Assembly: GCA_946536315.1 (NCBI GenBank)
Contig: CAMNEH010000004.1
Coordinates: forward strand, 1-57,140
From: an uncultured Clostridia bacterium
GTDB taxonomy: Bacteria; Bacillota; Clostridia; Christensenellales; Aristaeellaceae
DNA length: 57,140 bases
Direction of reading: 5' to 3'
Shown: positions 1-8,298 of the stretch, piece by piece
How positions within the stretch are numbered: the stretch's first letter is position 1
How the letters are laid out: every line of letters begins with the position of its first letter
Notes under the pieces: model-generated
Database searches by the model: none
Told to the model about the DNA's origin: nothing
The model's input: the letters and a program-made list of their open reading frames with translations, nothing else
Program-made: the position numbers and the translations under genes

Positions 1-9
1 GTGTAGCAC

Positions 10-47
10 AGCTCTTGCTCAAGAGCTATATGCTACGACTCTATAAT
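10..47 (+). promoter_or_regulatory. Candidate promoter with 18-bp inverted repeat
   Basis: A perfect inverted repeat (AGCTCTTG at 10-17, CAAGAGCT at 20-27, 2-nt centre) lies upstream of a TATAAT at 42-47. The -10 box is only 7 nt from the ATG at 55, so a transcript from it would be leaderless or nearly so, and the repeat would sit across the -35 region like an operator. Alternatively the repeat is the terminator stem of a gene left of the window, although it lacks a T-run. Confidence 0.3.
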
Positions 48-54
48 ACGAGGA

Positions 55-420
55 ATGGATGAGATTACTGATGCGCTTTTCATAAGCGAAGTGTATCAGG
101 ATCGGGAGATCTATTCGCATCTGGGCAGCTGCCTCTTGGGCTTGTATAGGCAACAGGAAAAGAAAACAGGCACTAACCCCAAAGTACAGGAATGGCAGAC
201 GCAGTTTGAAAAAAGGCTGAAGCGAAAAAACAGGCGTGTGAACGAGCAACTCCGGTTTCTCACAATCAGCTATTGCTACATGCTGCGGAACCGATCGTTC
301 CATGCAGACAAGCCATACCCGATCTTTGACCTTTTTGACGAGAGCGGGAACGGCACCGAGGCTGTGCTGACAAAACTGCTGCTATATGTGATCCGGGATT
401 TGTTGGCGGAAATGACTTGA
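55..420 (+). CDS. Small HEPN-like protein
   Basis: 121-residue, mostly helical, charged protein. Residues 78-83 read RNRSFH, which fits the Rx4-6H motif (RNxxxH form) of HEPN domains. Many HEPN proteins are metal-independent RNases of toxin-antitoxin or abortive-infection systems; that is family knowledge, and activity here is inference. The frame is open upstream only to a stop at positions 4-6, so the ORF is complete, but there is no separate ribosome site before the ATG. This suggests leaderless translation or a 5'-truncated remnant of a longer protein. It ends 19 nt before the secreted LRR gene, whose ribosome site lies just after its stop. No antitoxin partner is visible in the window. 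Confidence 0.5.
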   Translation: MDEITDALFISEVYQDREIYSHLGSCLLGLYRQQEKKTGTNPKVQEWQTQFEKRLKRKNRRVNEQLRFLTISYCYMLRNRSFHADKPYPIFDLFDESGNGTEAVLTKLLLYVIRDLLAEMT

Positions 421-439
421 GAAGATGGAGGGACAGAAG

Positions 440-3400
440 ATGAAGAGGATGCTGAAGTGGGCCATCGCGCTTGCTCTGCTGGCGGCGTTCTTTTGCTGCG
501 GCGCGGCTTTTGCCGACACCACCGGCACTGACGGCAACATCACCTGGACGCTGAGTGATGATGGTGTGCTGACCGTCAGCGGTAACGGACCTATGAATAG
601 CTATTCAGAAACATACAGCAATGGTCGTTATATAACGACAGCCCCATGGGGAGCAACTGCCACCAGTGTCGAGATTGTAGAGGGTGTCACCAGCATTGGT
701 GACAAAGCTTTCTATGGCTGCACTAACCTAAATAGTGTCACAATCCCGGAAGGTGTAATTAGCATTGGCAGTTATGCGTTCTGTAGCTGCACTAGCCTGA
801 CCAGTCTCAGGATTCCGGAAGGTGTCATCAGTATGGGCAGCTATGCTTTCAACAACTGTAGCAGTCTAATGAGTATCACGATTCCGGACAGCGTCACCAG
901 CATTGGCAATGCCGCTTTCAACAGTTGTAGCAGTCTATTAAGCATCACAATCCCAGAGAGCATTACCAGCATTGGCTATCAAGTTTTTTGTAACTGCAAC
1001 AATCTGAGCAACGTCATCATTCCAGAAGGCGTCACCAGCATAGGCAATTATGCTTTCGCCTACTGTAGGAACCTAAACAGCATCACGATCCCGGAGGGCG
1101 TCACCAGAATTGATGACTATGCGTTCAGCAATTGCAGCAGCTTGAGAAACATCACGATCCCGGAAGCTGTTACCAGAATTAGCAATTTTGCTTTCGCTGA
1201 CTGCAGCAGTTTGGCCAATGTCACTATCCAGACGGGTGTCACCAGCATTGGCAACTATGCTTTCCGAGGCTGTACCAACCTGACCAGCATCATGATTCCA
1301 GAAAGTGTCCTCGAGATTGGCGGTTACGCTTTTGATAGCTGTAGCAGCCTAACGAGTATCACGCTCCCAGAGGGCATCACAAGCATTGTTGGCTCTGTTT
1401 TCAGCGGATGCATTAACCTAGCCAGTGTCAGGATTCCGGAGAGCGTCATTAGTATTGGCAACTCTGCTTTCTATGGCTGCAGTAGCTTGACAAGCATCAC
1501 GATCCCGGACAGCGTCACCAGCATTGGCGACGATGCTTTCCGTGGCTGCAGCGGCCTGACGAGCGTCACGATCCCTGCTGGCGTCACCAGCATTGGCAAT
1601 CAGGCTTTCTCTGGCTGCAGCAGCCTGACGAGCGTCACGATCCCTGCTGGCGTCACCAGCATTGGCAATCAGGCTTTCTCTGGCTGCAGCAGCCTGACGA
1701 GCGTCACGATCCCTGCTGGCGTCACCAGCATTGGGTACAATGCTTTCTCTGGCTGCAGCAGCTTGACGAACATCATGCTCCCGAACACCGTCACCAGCAT
1801 TGGCGATCATGCTTTCTTCAAATGCCGCAGCCTTACGAGTATTACGATTCCGGCGGGCGTCACCAGCATTGGCAACTCTGCTTTCTACGAATGCTACAGT
1901 CTGACAAACATCACCATTCCGGACAGTGTTATTACCTTTGGCAGCGACAACCTTGATCCTTTCAACGGCTATTATGGCAAGATTATTTGCAGCCTTGAAA
2001 GCCCGGCTGCCTATTATTTGGGCACACGATATAAGAGCTTCCGGATTCCCGGAACGAACTATGATCTGCGTTATCGCTATGAAAACAATGTTGTGGTGGG
2101 ACTTGAGCTTGCAGGTGTGGATCCGAGTATTGAAACGTTTGAGATCCCGGCTGGCGTTACCATTATTGGCGACGAAGCTTTCATGGTGTGTAGCAACTTG
2201 ACAAGCATTACTATTCCGGCTGGCGTCACCTACATCGACGGATGTGCTTTCTGTGGTTGCACCAGCTTGACGAGCATCACGCTCCCGGAGGGTGTCACCA
2301 GCATCGGCATCGGTGCTTTCCAAAGCTGCAGCAAACTTGCCAGCGTTTCGATTCCCGGCAGTGTGACTGCCATTGGCAGCGAGGCCTTCAGTTATTGCTA
2401 CAACCTTACAGCCGTCACCATTCCGGAGGGTGTGGAGAGCATAGGAGATCGGGCTTTCTATGACTGCAGCAGCCTCACGAGACTGGTGATTCCTGAGTCT
2501 GTCCACACTTTCGGAACCGACATCGTCAGTTCCAACCCCACCATCTATTGCTACAGCTTCTCTGACGCAGACTATTGGGCGAGTGGGGAGATGCTGTCCT
2601 CTATCTACCTGGACGAGATTCTCCCCGCCGACGCCCGGGAAGTGACCATGGAGCAGGACTTCCGTCTGGCCATAGGAGATGTGCGATCACTGGCTTATAA
2701 CGTCTTCCCTACCTATGACAACCCAATTGTTACCTGGTCCAGCAGCAACCCTGTTGTGCTGACCGTGGAGAACGGCGTGGTCACGGGCCTGCGCCCCGGC
2801 AACGCCACCGTCACTGCTGTTTGTGATCAGGCCACCGCCAGCGTCACTGTCACCGTCTACAAGCCGGCTGTGGACTTTGAACTGCTCCCTGCGGAGGCAT
2901 GGGTGCTGGCCCGCACGGAGACCTGCCAGCTGACGGCCCAGCCAGAACCTTCCGATGCGGAGATCAGCCTGAGTTTCCAGAGTTCAGATACTAACCTGGC
3001 CACCGTGGACGGGAGCGGCCTGGTCACCACCATCAAGCCCGGCGACGTGACTATCACCGCCACCAGCGAGCGTGGAATCCAACGCACTGCTTTGATCCAC
3101 CTTTGCTACCCTGTGAAGACCGTAGAGCTGGCGGCGCCGCGGGATCGCATGATGGTGGGCCGGCAGATGCAGCTGATCGCTACCGTTACCCCCACCCGGG
3201 GCGAGGTACTGGAAAACCATCTGGTGAATTTTACCAGCAGCGACGAAGCCATTGCCACCGTGGATAGCTCGACAGGGTTGGTTAACGCCTTGGCCGTTGG
3301 TGAGGTGACCATTACCGCCACAGGCAACAGTCACTTAGACAGCGTCACCATCCAGGTGATCGACGTATGCGACGATCATGTTCCCGTCATCGACGAGGGC

Positions 3401-3973
3401 GTGGACCCCACCTGTGAGGAACCTGGTCTGACCGAAGGCAGTCACTGCGCCATCTGTGACGAGGTACTGACGACCGGCGACGAGATCCCCGCCCTCGGCC
3501 ACAGCTGGAACGAAGCCGTTACTTACGCCTGGTCCAGCGATAACACCGCCGTCACCGCTCACCTCGTGTGCACCCGCGACGCGACGCACATCTATGAGGA
3601 AACCGTCGGCGTTTGTCGGATCGCCACCGTCTCCCCGACCAAGACCACAGAGGGCTCCTTCAAGTATGTCAGCGAAACCTTTGAGAGCGAGGTCTGCGCT
3701 GTCCAGGAAAAGGACGGCGGCGTCATCCCGGCGCTCAGCACCCTGAATGCTCCGGCCTTCCCGGCCAGCCTCACAGCCATCGAGGCGGAAGCCTTTGCCG
3801 GCACGCCCTTCCAGGCCGTCATCGTCCCCAACACCGTCACCGCCATCGGCAGCCGTGCCTTCGCTGACTGTCGGAATCTGGTCTATGTCTGCATCCCGGC
3901 CAGTGTAACATCCATCGCGTCGGACGCTTTCGCGGATTGCCCCCATGTGATCATCGACAGGGCTGGCGAGTAA
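440..3973 (+). CDS. Secreted BspA-like LRR protein with Ig-like domains
   Basis: 1177 residues. The start at 440 is chosen because GGAGGG at 427-432 sits 7 nt before it; an in-frame ATG at 425 has no such site. A signal peptide of about 26 residues (hydrophobic core, AFA then DTTG) is followed by a W-x-L...L-x-V-x-G-x-G-x-M...PW strand domain, which recurs in the giant LRR protein at 37.4-44.0 kb. Next come more than 20 LRR_5 (BspA/Treponema pallidum type) repeats of about 23 residues with consensus LTSITIPxGVTSIGxxAFxxC. About three bacterial Ig-like (Big_2) domains follow (residues about 725-960), then a Cys-rich linker ending IPALGH and two terminal LRRs. No LPXTG, SLH or dockerin is seen, so its attachment to the cell is unclear. 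Such proteins typically mediate adhesion to host or particles; the ligand is unknown. Confidence 0.9.
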   Translation: MKRMLKWAIALALLAAFFCCGAAFADTTGTDGNITWTLSDDGVLTVSGNGPMNSYSETYSNGRYITTAPWGATATSVEIVEGVTSIGDKAFYGCTNLNSVTIPEGVISIGSYAFCSCTSLTSLRIPEGVISMGSYAFNNCSSLMSITIPDSVTSIGNAAFNSCSSLLSITIPESITSIGYQVFCNCNNLSNVIIPEGVTSIGNYAFAYCRNLNSITIPEGVTRIDDYAFSNCSSLRNITIPEAVTRISNFAFADCSSLANVTIQTGVTSIGNYAFRGCTNLTSIMIPESVLEIGGYAFDSCSSLTSITLPEGITSIVGSVFSGCINLASVRIPESVISIGNSAFYGCSSLTSITIPDSVTSIGDDAFRGCSGLTSVTIPAGVTSIGNQAFSGCSSLTSVTIPAGVTSIGNQAFSGCSSLTSVTIPAGVTSIGYNAFSGCSSLTNIMLPNTVTSIGDHAFFKCRSLTSITIPAGVTSIGNSAFYECYSLTNITIPDSVITFGSDNLDPFNGYYGKIICSLESPAAYYLGTRYKSFRIPGTNYDLRYRYENNVVVGLELAGVDPSIETFEIPAGVTIIGDEAFMVCSNLTSITIPAGVTYIDGCAFCGCTSLTSITLPEGVTSIGIGAFQSCSKLASVSIPGSVTAIGSEAFSYCYNLTAVTIPEGVESIGDRAFYDCSSLTRLVIPESVHTFGTDIVSSNPTIYCYSFSDADYWASGEMLSSIYLDEILPADAREVTMEQDFRLAIGDVRSLAYNVFPTYDNPIVTWSSSNPVVLTVENGVVTGLRPGNATVTAVCDQATASVTVTVYKPAVDFELLPAEAWVLARTETCQLTAQPEPSDAEISLSFQSSDTNLATVDGSGLVTTIKPGDVTITATSERGIQRTALIHLCYPVKTVELAAPRDRMMVGRQMQLIATVTPTRGEVLENHLVNFTSSDEAIATVDSSTGLVNALAVGEVTITATGNSHLDSVTIQVIDVCDDHVPVIDEGVDPTCEEPGLTEGSHCAICDEVLTTGDEIPALGHSWNEAVTYAWSSDNTAVTAHLVCTRDATHIYEETVGVCRIATVSPTKTTEGSFKYVSETFESEVCAVQEKDGGVIPALSTLNAPAFPASLTAIEAEAFAGTPFQAVIVPNTVTAIGSRAFADCRNLVYVCIPASVTSIASDAFADCPHVIIDRAGE
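1561..1767 (+). repeat. Three tandem 69-bp LRR-coding repeats
   Basis: Copies at 1561-1629 and 1630-1698 read identically; the third at 1699-1767 diverges near its end. Each encodes one 23-residue LRR. Identity at DNA level implies recent expansion within the gene and a possible site of in-frame copy-number change. Confidence 0.85.
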
Positions 3974-3994
3974 TCCACATCAGCAGCATCTTTG

Positions 3995-4022
3995 GCGGCC
4001 AGCTTCGGCTGGCCGCTTTTCC
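3995..4022 (+). terminator. Intrinsic terminator after the LRR gene
   Basis: Perfect 9-bp stem GCGGCCAGC/GCTGGCCGC around a TTCG tetraloop (4004-4007), followed by TTTT. It lies 21 nt after the LRR stop codon. The rest of the gap to 4334 holds only the opposing terminator at 4156-4200; nothing else was recognised. Confidence 0.85.
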
Positions 4023-4155
4023 TGCACGAATAATCTCAAAGTCACCTCTTGACAACAACTCAGCCATGACACGGCTGATGGCCTGCGGCGGTGGGGCCCT
4101 GACCGGCACTGCCTCCGTATCTCTGCGGAGCAGGCTTTTCGGCTGACACGGGCAT

Positions 4156-4200
4156 AAAAGAACGCTGCCCTCTCCTGCTTGGCGGGAGAGGGCAGCGTTC
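4156..4200 (-). terminator. Intrinsic terminator of the sulfatase/exporter operon
   Basis: Perfect 16-bp stem (4160-4175 with 4185-4200, 9-nt loop). Read on the minus strand it is followed by TTTT, so it ends transcription of the minus-strand operon whose last gene stops at 4335. Confidence 0.8.
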
Positions 4201-4334
4201 GGATCAAGAGCCGGTTTCATGCGGTGTTTGACCGGGGTTCACGTTGGGTCACCGTGTGCCGCAGGGAAGGGAACTCCCTCAGCCTTTACGGACGGGAAGC
4301 GCCAGGAGGGGAGCGCGGTGAAGCCCCGCGCCGG

Positions 4335-5114
4335 TCACGCGGCCAGGCGGACCATGTTGTAGACGCAGATCAGCAGGATCACCACCAGCAGGCCGCTGAA
4401 CAGGAGGTCGGTCGTGTGCGCGGACAGGCGCTGGTGGAGCTTCGCGGACACGAAGCCGCCGATGGCGCCCGCCAGGACCATGGCCACCAGCACCAGCGGA
4501 TCAAACGCGGGCACGCTGCCGGTGATCAGGGTGACGGCCAGGGACGTCACCTGTGACAGCAGGATGATCAGGATCGAGTTGACGGCCGCCTTTTTGGTAT
4601 CCATCGAGAAAAAGTAGTACAGCACCGCCAGGTTCATCGGGCCGCCGCCGATGCCCAGGAACGACGAACAGACGCCCAGCGCGAGGCCGATGCAGCCGCC
4701 CGCCAGGGGATGGGTCAGGTTTTTCGTGCGGATGCGGCGCTTGTTGCGCACGTACAGGAGGGTGCCCAGGACCAGCGCGCCCAGCACCGCGGCCTGGACC
4801 GCGCCGACCAGCCGGTCCGCCGACGCCGCGCGCTTGATGGCCTCAAACAGCTGCTTGCCCAGCACGCCGCCAATGGCCGCGCCGATGCCCAGCGGGACGC
4901 TCCGGGCCGGGTCCAGTTCCTTGCCTTTGCGGTTCTTGTAGACCGAAATCAGGGCCATCGCCAGCACCGTCAGCCCGGACAGAAACGATACCGTGGATAC
5001 CCCCATGACGCCCATCGCGTCCAGCAGGGGCTTGATCAGCACACCGCCGCCGATGCCGCAGATGCCGCCGATCGTGCTGGCGGCCAGACAGATGACAAAA
5101 ATCAGAATGACCAT
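4335..5114 (-). CDS. TauE/SafE (TSUP) family anion exporter
   Basis: 259-residue polytopic membrane protein with the two-fold repeated architecture of the TSUP family. A GIGGG motif occurs near the start of each half (residues 20-24 and 154-158), as is typical. Family members move sulfite, sulfate, sulfoacetate or similar anions across the membrane. It is the last gene of a run sulfatase, sulfatase maturase, exporter; only 21 nt separate its start from the maturase stop. That context suggests disposal of the sulfate or sulfite released by the sulfatases. The substrate is inferred, not shown. Confidence 0.85.
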   Translation of the reverse strand: MVILIFVICLAASTIGGICGIGGGVLIKPLLDAMGVMGVSTVSFLSGLTVLAMALISVYKNRKGKELDPARSVPLGIGAAIGGVLGKQLFEAIKRAASADRLVGAVQAAVLGALVLGTLLYVRNKRRIRTKNLTHPLAGGCIGLALGVCSSFLGIGGGPMNLAVLYYFFSMDTKKAAVNSILIILLSQVTSLAVTLITGSVPAFDPLVLVAMVLAGAIGGFVSAKLHQRLSAHTTDLLFSGLLVVILLICVYNMVRLAA

Positions 5115-5135
5115 CGGTTGATTGCTCCCTATGGA

Positions 5136-6263
5136 TTATACCGGCCGCCCGGTGGCGCTTTCCGCGCGGGCGATCTCAAGGATGCGGCTGATATTCCGCG
5201 AAAACAGTGCCCGGAAGGCGGGGCAGAGCGCGTTGACCGTCTGGCCCTCGCGCGTTTCCCAGTCCCGGGGGCATCCGCCCCGGCAAAGGGCTTCAAACGG
5301 GCAGGCGGCGCAGTCCGCCGGTTTTACGGCGCTGCGGCGGCTGAAGGTGGCCATCTTGTCCGACTGCAGTGCGCGCTCCAGCCCGTCCTGAACCGTGCCC
5401 AGCTTCCATTCGTCCAGGGCGTAGAAATCACAGGGGTACAGGCTGCCGTCCGCCTCGCAGACCAGGTAGCCGCCGCACTGGCCGCAGGTGGCGCAGGTGC
5501 CCGGCGGGAGGCCCATGGCCATGTGCACCCAGTCGTCAAACTGCCGGACGCTGACGTAGCGGCCCTGCCGCCAGTCGGCGTACCATTCGTCAAAAACCTC
5601 GCACAGGAAGCGCCCGTACGCCTCCGCCGATAACGACCAGGGCATGCTTCCGCGCTGCGCGTCCAGCGGGTCCAGGCAGGGGATGAACTGCAGGTAGCCC
5701 GTGTTCAGCGATTTGAGCGTCCGGTAGACCCGCCGGGGCTTTTCCGCCGTCCGGCCGTTCACCACGCACAGGATATTGGTATCCACCCGGTGCTTCAGCA
5801 GCAGCGCCACATGGGCCGCCACCCGGTCAAACGTGCCCTGGCCCTCCGCGTCCCTGCGGAACGCGTCGTGCAGCGCGGGGCCGCCGTCCACCGAGACGCC
5901 CACCAGAAAACGGTTTTCCCGCAGGAAGGCCGCCCATTCGTCCCTCAGGCAGAGGCCGTTGGTCTGCATGGCGTAGGTCACGGGCAGGCGGTCCCGGTTG
6001 CGCTGGCGGACCGCCTCCGTGAAATGCCGGAAAAAGTCGAGCCCCGCCAGCGTCGGCTCCCCGCCCTGGAAGGAAAAGCTCACGCTGCCGCGCCGGTCCG
6101 CGGCCACAAACGCCGCGTCGATCAGCTGATCCGCCGTTTCCGGGCACATCAGGCCCATGCTTTTCTGCGTCCGGCGCTCGGATTCGTCGGTATAAAAGCA
6201 GTAGGCGCAGCGCATGTTGCACAGGCAGGACGAGGGTTTGATCAGCAGATTGACGCGTTTCAC
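5136..6263 (-). CDS. Anaerobic sulfatase maturase (radical SAM)
   Basis: 375 residues. The radical SAM CX3CX2C cluster motif is at Cys15, Cys19 and Cys22 (CNMRCAYC), with an SPASM-type Cys-rich C-terminal half (CGQCGGYLVC and CAACPFEALCRGGC) for two auxiliary 4Fe-4S clusters. Enzymes of the anSME/AtsB type oxidise the active-site Cys or Ser of sulfatases to C-alpha-formylglycine without oxygen. It starts 19 nt downstream of a Cys-type sulfatase gene and is presumably cotranscribed with it. It could also mature the second sulfatase at 17.5 kb. Confidence 0.93.
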   Translation of the reverse strand: MKRVNLLIKPSSCLCNMRCAYCFYTDESERRTQKSMGLMCPETADQLIDAAFVAADRRGSVSFSFQGGEPTLAGLDFFRHFTEAVRQRNRDRLPVTYAMQTNGLCLRDEWAAFLRENRFLVGVSVDGGPALHDAFRRDAEGQGTFDRVAAHVALLLKHRVDTNILCVVNGRTAEKPRRVYRTLKSLNTGYLQFIPCLDPLDAQRGSMPWSLSAEAYGRFLCEVFDEWYADWRQGRYVSVRQFDDWVHMAMGLPPGTCATCGQCGGYLVCEADGSLYPCDFYALDEWKLGTVQDGLERALQSDKMATFSRRSAVKPADCAACPFEALCRGGCPRDWETREGQTVNALCPAFRALFSRNISRILEIARAESATGRPV

Positions 6264-6282
6264 AGCCGCACCTCCGGCAGGA

Positions 6283-7800
6283 TTACCAGCTTTCTTTCAG
6301 CTCGTCCGGGTGGCGCCGGCGCAGCTCGGCGGCTTCCTCCGCCCGGCCGGTGTCCTCCAGACGTTCGCAGTAGCGGGCCAGGTAGCCGCGGCAGTGGAAC
6401 GGGCCGCCCTCGTGGATCACGGTCCACATCGGGTCCGTGTCATAGTGGGCGATGTTCTTCTGCATGTTCTCGGCCACCCAGCGTTCCAGGTACCAGGCCC
6501 CGTGCCAGCACACCTCCGGCAGCGCCTCCGCCAGATTATGCTGCTCGTGGGGGTCGTCCTTCAGGTTGAACAGCTCTTCCGGCTCGCTGAGATGGTAGCC
6601 GTCGTGATAGGTGCGGATATAGATGTAATCGCCGAACCGCACCGCGCGCTGGCAGACATGGGCGCACTGGCTCACCACCAGGTATTCCCGGCCGCCGTCC
6701 CCGCCATCCCGGACCAGTGGCGCGTAGCTTTCCCCGTCGTAGTCGAAGGGGATCACCTTGCCCGTCACCCGGTTGGCCCGGAATTCCGGCACGCCGCCCA
6801 GGAGGTCGATCAGGGTCGGCAGCAGGTCCAGGTTGTAGTGGAAGCCGTGGGATGCCCGGTCTTTCGCGCAGCCGGGCCATTTGATGATCATGGGGATGTG
6901 CGTGACGATGCCGTCCGCCTCCCCGTGCTCGCAGTAGGAGCCCAGCTCGCCCAGGGATTCGCCGTGGTCGGACGAGATGATGACGGCCATGTCGTCGTAC
7001 ACGCCCTGCGCCCGCAGCTTGTCCAGAATGATGCCCACGGCCCGGTCGGCATACCAGACCCCCGTATCATATTCGTCGATGACCCGCTTGAATCCTGCCA
7101 GATCGTCCACCTGCACCGGCTGGCGCGGATGCGCGGCGTCCGGCGCGTTGACATAGCCGTTCACCTCGCGCGCGCTGTGCGCGCCGACGCAGTGGCGGCG
7201 CTGGTACTGCAGCAGCTCGTCCGTCATCCAGTCGTCCGCCAGCGGCGTATCCTCAAACGGCCGGCCGTATTGCTCCGGCGTGCGGTAGGGGATGTGCGGG
7301 TCCCACAGGTGCACGTGCAGGAACCAGTCCTGCCGGCCTTCGTTGTCGTCCAGCCATTTCAGCGCGATGGGGAGCACGTCGTCCGCCGGCTCCAGGCCGC
7401 GCTTGCCTACATTGTAGCACTCGTTGAAGCCGCCGTTGAACCACCACGCGCCGTGGCGGTCCGGGAACGAGGAGATCGTCGCCGTGTGCAGGCCAGCCCG
7501 GCGCATGACCGCCGGCAGGCTGAACCGGCCGAAGCCGTCCTGCATGGCGCGGTCGGGGCCCTCCCACCGCATCTCGGCGTTGACCCCGCCGTGGTTGATG
7601 CAGCCGGTATGAATGCCGAACCGCCCGCTCACCAGCGCGGCGCGCGAGGGCAGGCAGGGCGCGTCCGAGCAGTAGTAGTCAGTGAACCGCACGCCCTCGC
7701 GGGCGACCCGGTCGATGTTCGGGGACGTGTTCCGTCCGTAGCCGTAGCAGCCCAGGTGATCCGGGCGCAGGGTGTCAATATCCACATACAGAATCCGCAT
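6283..7800 (-). CDS. Formylglycine-dependent sulfatase (Cys type)
   Basis: 505-residue type I (S1 family) sulfatase. The CxPxR modification motif is CLPSR at residues 49-53, so Cys49 would become formylglycine. Metal ligands include Asp7 and Asp9 near the N-terminus and Asp278-His279 (SSDHGES). There is no signal peptide, so it acts in the cytosol, presumably after import of sulfated oligosaccharides. It is followed by its maturase and a TSUP exporter. A plausible ribosome site (AGGAAAGGA) precedes the ATG. The sulfated substrate cannot be read from the sequence; the adjacent NagZ-like enzyme points to amino-sugar glycans. Confidence 0.92.
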   Translation of the reverse strand: MRILYVDIDTLRPDHLGCYGYGRNTSPNIDRVAREGVRFTDYYCSDAPCLPSRAALVSGRFGIHTGCINHGGVNAEMRWEGPDRAMQDGFGRFSLPAVMRRAGLHTATISSFPDRHGAWWFNGGFNECYNVGKRGLEPADDVLPIALKWLDDNEGRQDWFLHVHLWDPHIPYRTPEQYGRPFEDTPLADDWMTDELLQYQRRHCVGAHSAREVNGYVNAPDAAHPRQPVQVDDLAGFKRVIDEYDTGVWYADRAVGIILDKLRAQGVYDDMAVIISSDHGESLGELGSYCEHGEADGIVTHIPMIIKWPGCAKDRASHGFHYNLDLLPTLIDLLGGVPEFRANRVTGKVIPFDYDGESYAPLVRDGGDGGREYLVVSQCAHVCQRAVRFGDYIYIRTYHDGYHLSEPEELFNLKDDPHEQHNLAEALPEVCWHGAWYLERWVAENMQKNIAHYDTDPMWTVIHEGGPFHCRGYLARYCERLEDTGRAEEAAELRRRHPDELKESW

Positions 7801-7904
7801 GGTTCATTCCTTTCCTGTTACTGTTCACGGGCAGGACAAAGATGGAAAGCGCGCAAGATGTGAGTGACGTAGGATGGGGACAGAGCGGCGCGAAGCCCGT
7901 CACC

Positions 7905-8297
7905 GTCCGGCGATTCATTCGCCGGATCGGCGAAGCATCTCGTGCGCGGTGCGCGAGGTGCTTGCACCCGCGGTGCGCGCGCGAATCAACACAGAGCATA
8001 GCTGGCGGCAGCCTGCTATGCGACAATGGCGAACTGTGGACCGCAGGTCCGACAGGCAAAGCTGTCGGGGGCGGCGGAGCCCGCCGCGCCCAGTGGGCGA
8101 TGAAGGCGGGCGGAGTCGCAATGAGGCACAGAGCATACCGTGCGCGGTGCGTGAGGCGCTTGTCGCCATCTCGTGCGCGGTGCGCGAGGCGCTTGCGCCC
8201 GCGGTGCGCGCGCGATTCAACGCGGTGCGCGCGCGATTCCTGTTGTGACAATGCCGAATTGAAGAGCAGGGGGGACGCCAGTCCCCCTTGCGGTGTC
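7905..8297. repeat. Mosaic intergenic repeat region (copy 1)
   Basis: The 498-nt gap between the sulfatase and glycosidase genes contains no credible gene. It is a patchwork of GC-rich modules shared with 26.2-26.7 kb: a 102-bp module (7935-8036), a CCCGCC...GCGATGAA...GCGGG module (about 8078-8125), partial re-copies at about 8130-8220, and a GGGGGAC-GCCA-GTCCCCC hairpin (8270-8287). Smaller perfect hairpins occur at 8038-8050 and 8049-8068. Open frames here (for example 254 codons on the minus strand at 7775-8539) come from repeated codon-like periodicity and are not believed. Confidence 0.75.
7935..8036. repeat. 102-bp dispersed repeat, copy 1
   Basis: Reads identically to 26387-26488 over 102 bp. 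Internal dyads include GGTGC/GCACC and GCATAGC/GCTATGC, giving it a REP-like structured character. Confidence 0.9.
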
Positions 8298-8298
8298 G

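Noticed and set aside
660-1960. Regularly spaced repeats resembling a CRISPR array
   Set aside because: They are in-frame 69-bp leucine-rich-repeat codons with diverging copies, not conserved repeats with unique spacers.
6214-7863. Plus-strand ORF of 549 codons antisense to the first sulfatase
   Set aside because: Composition of a shadow frame; no start signals, and the opposite strand has sulfatase motifs.
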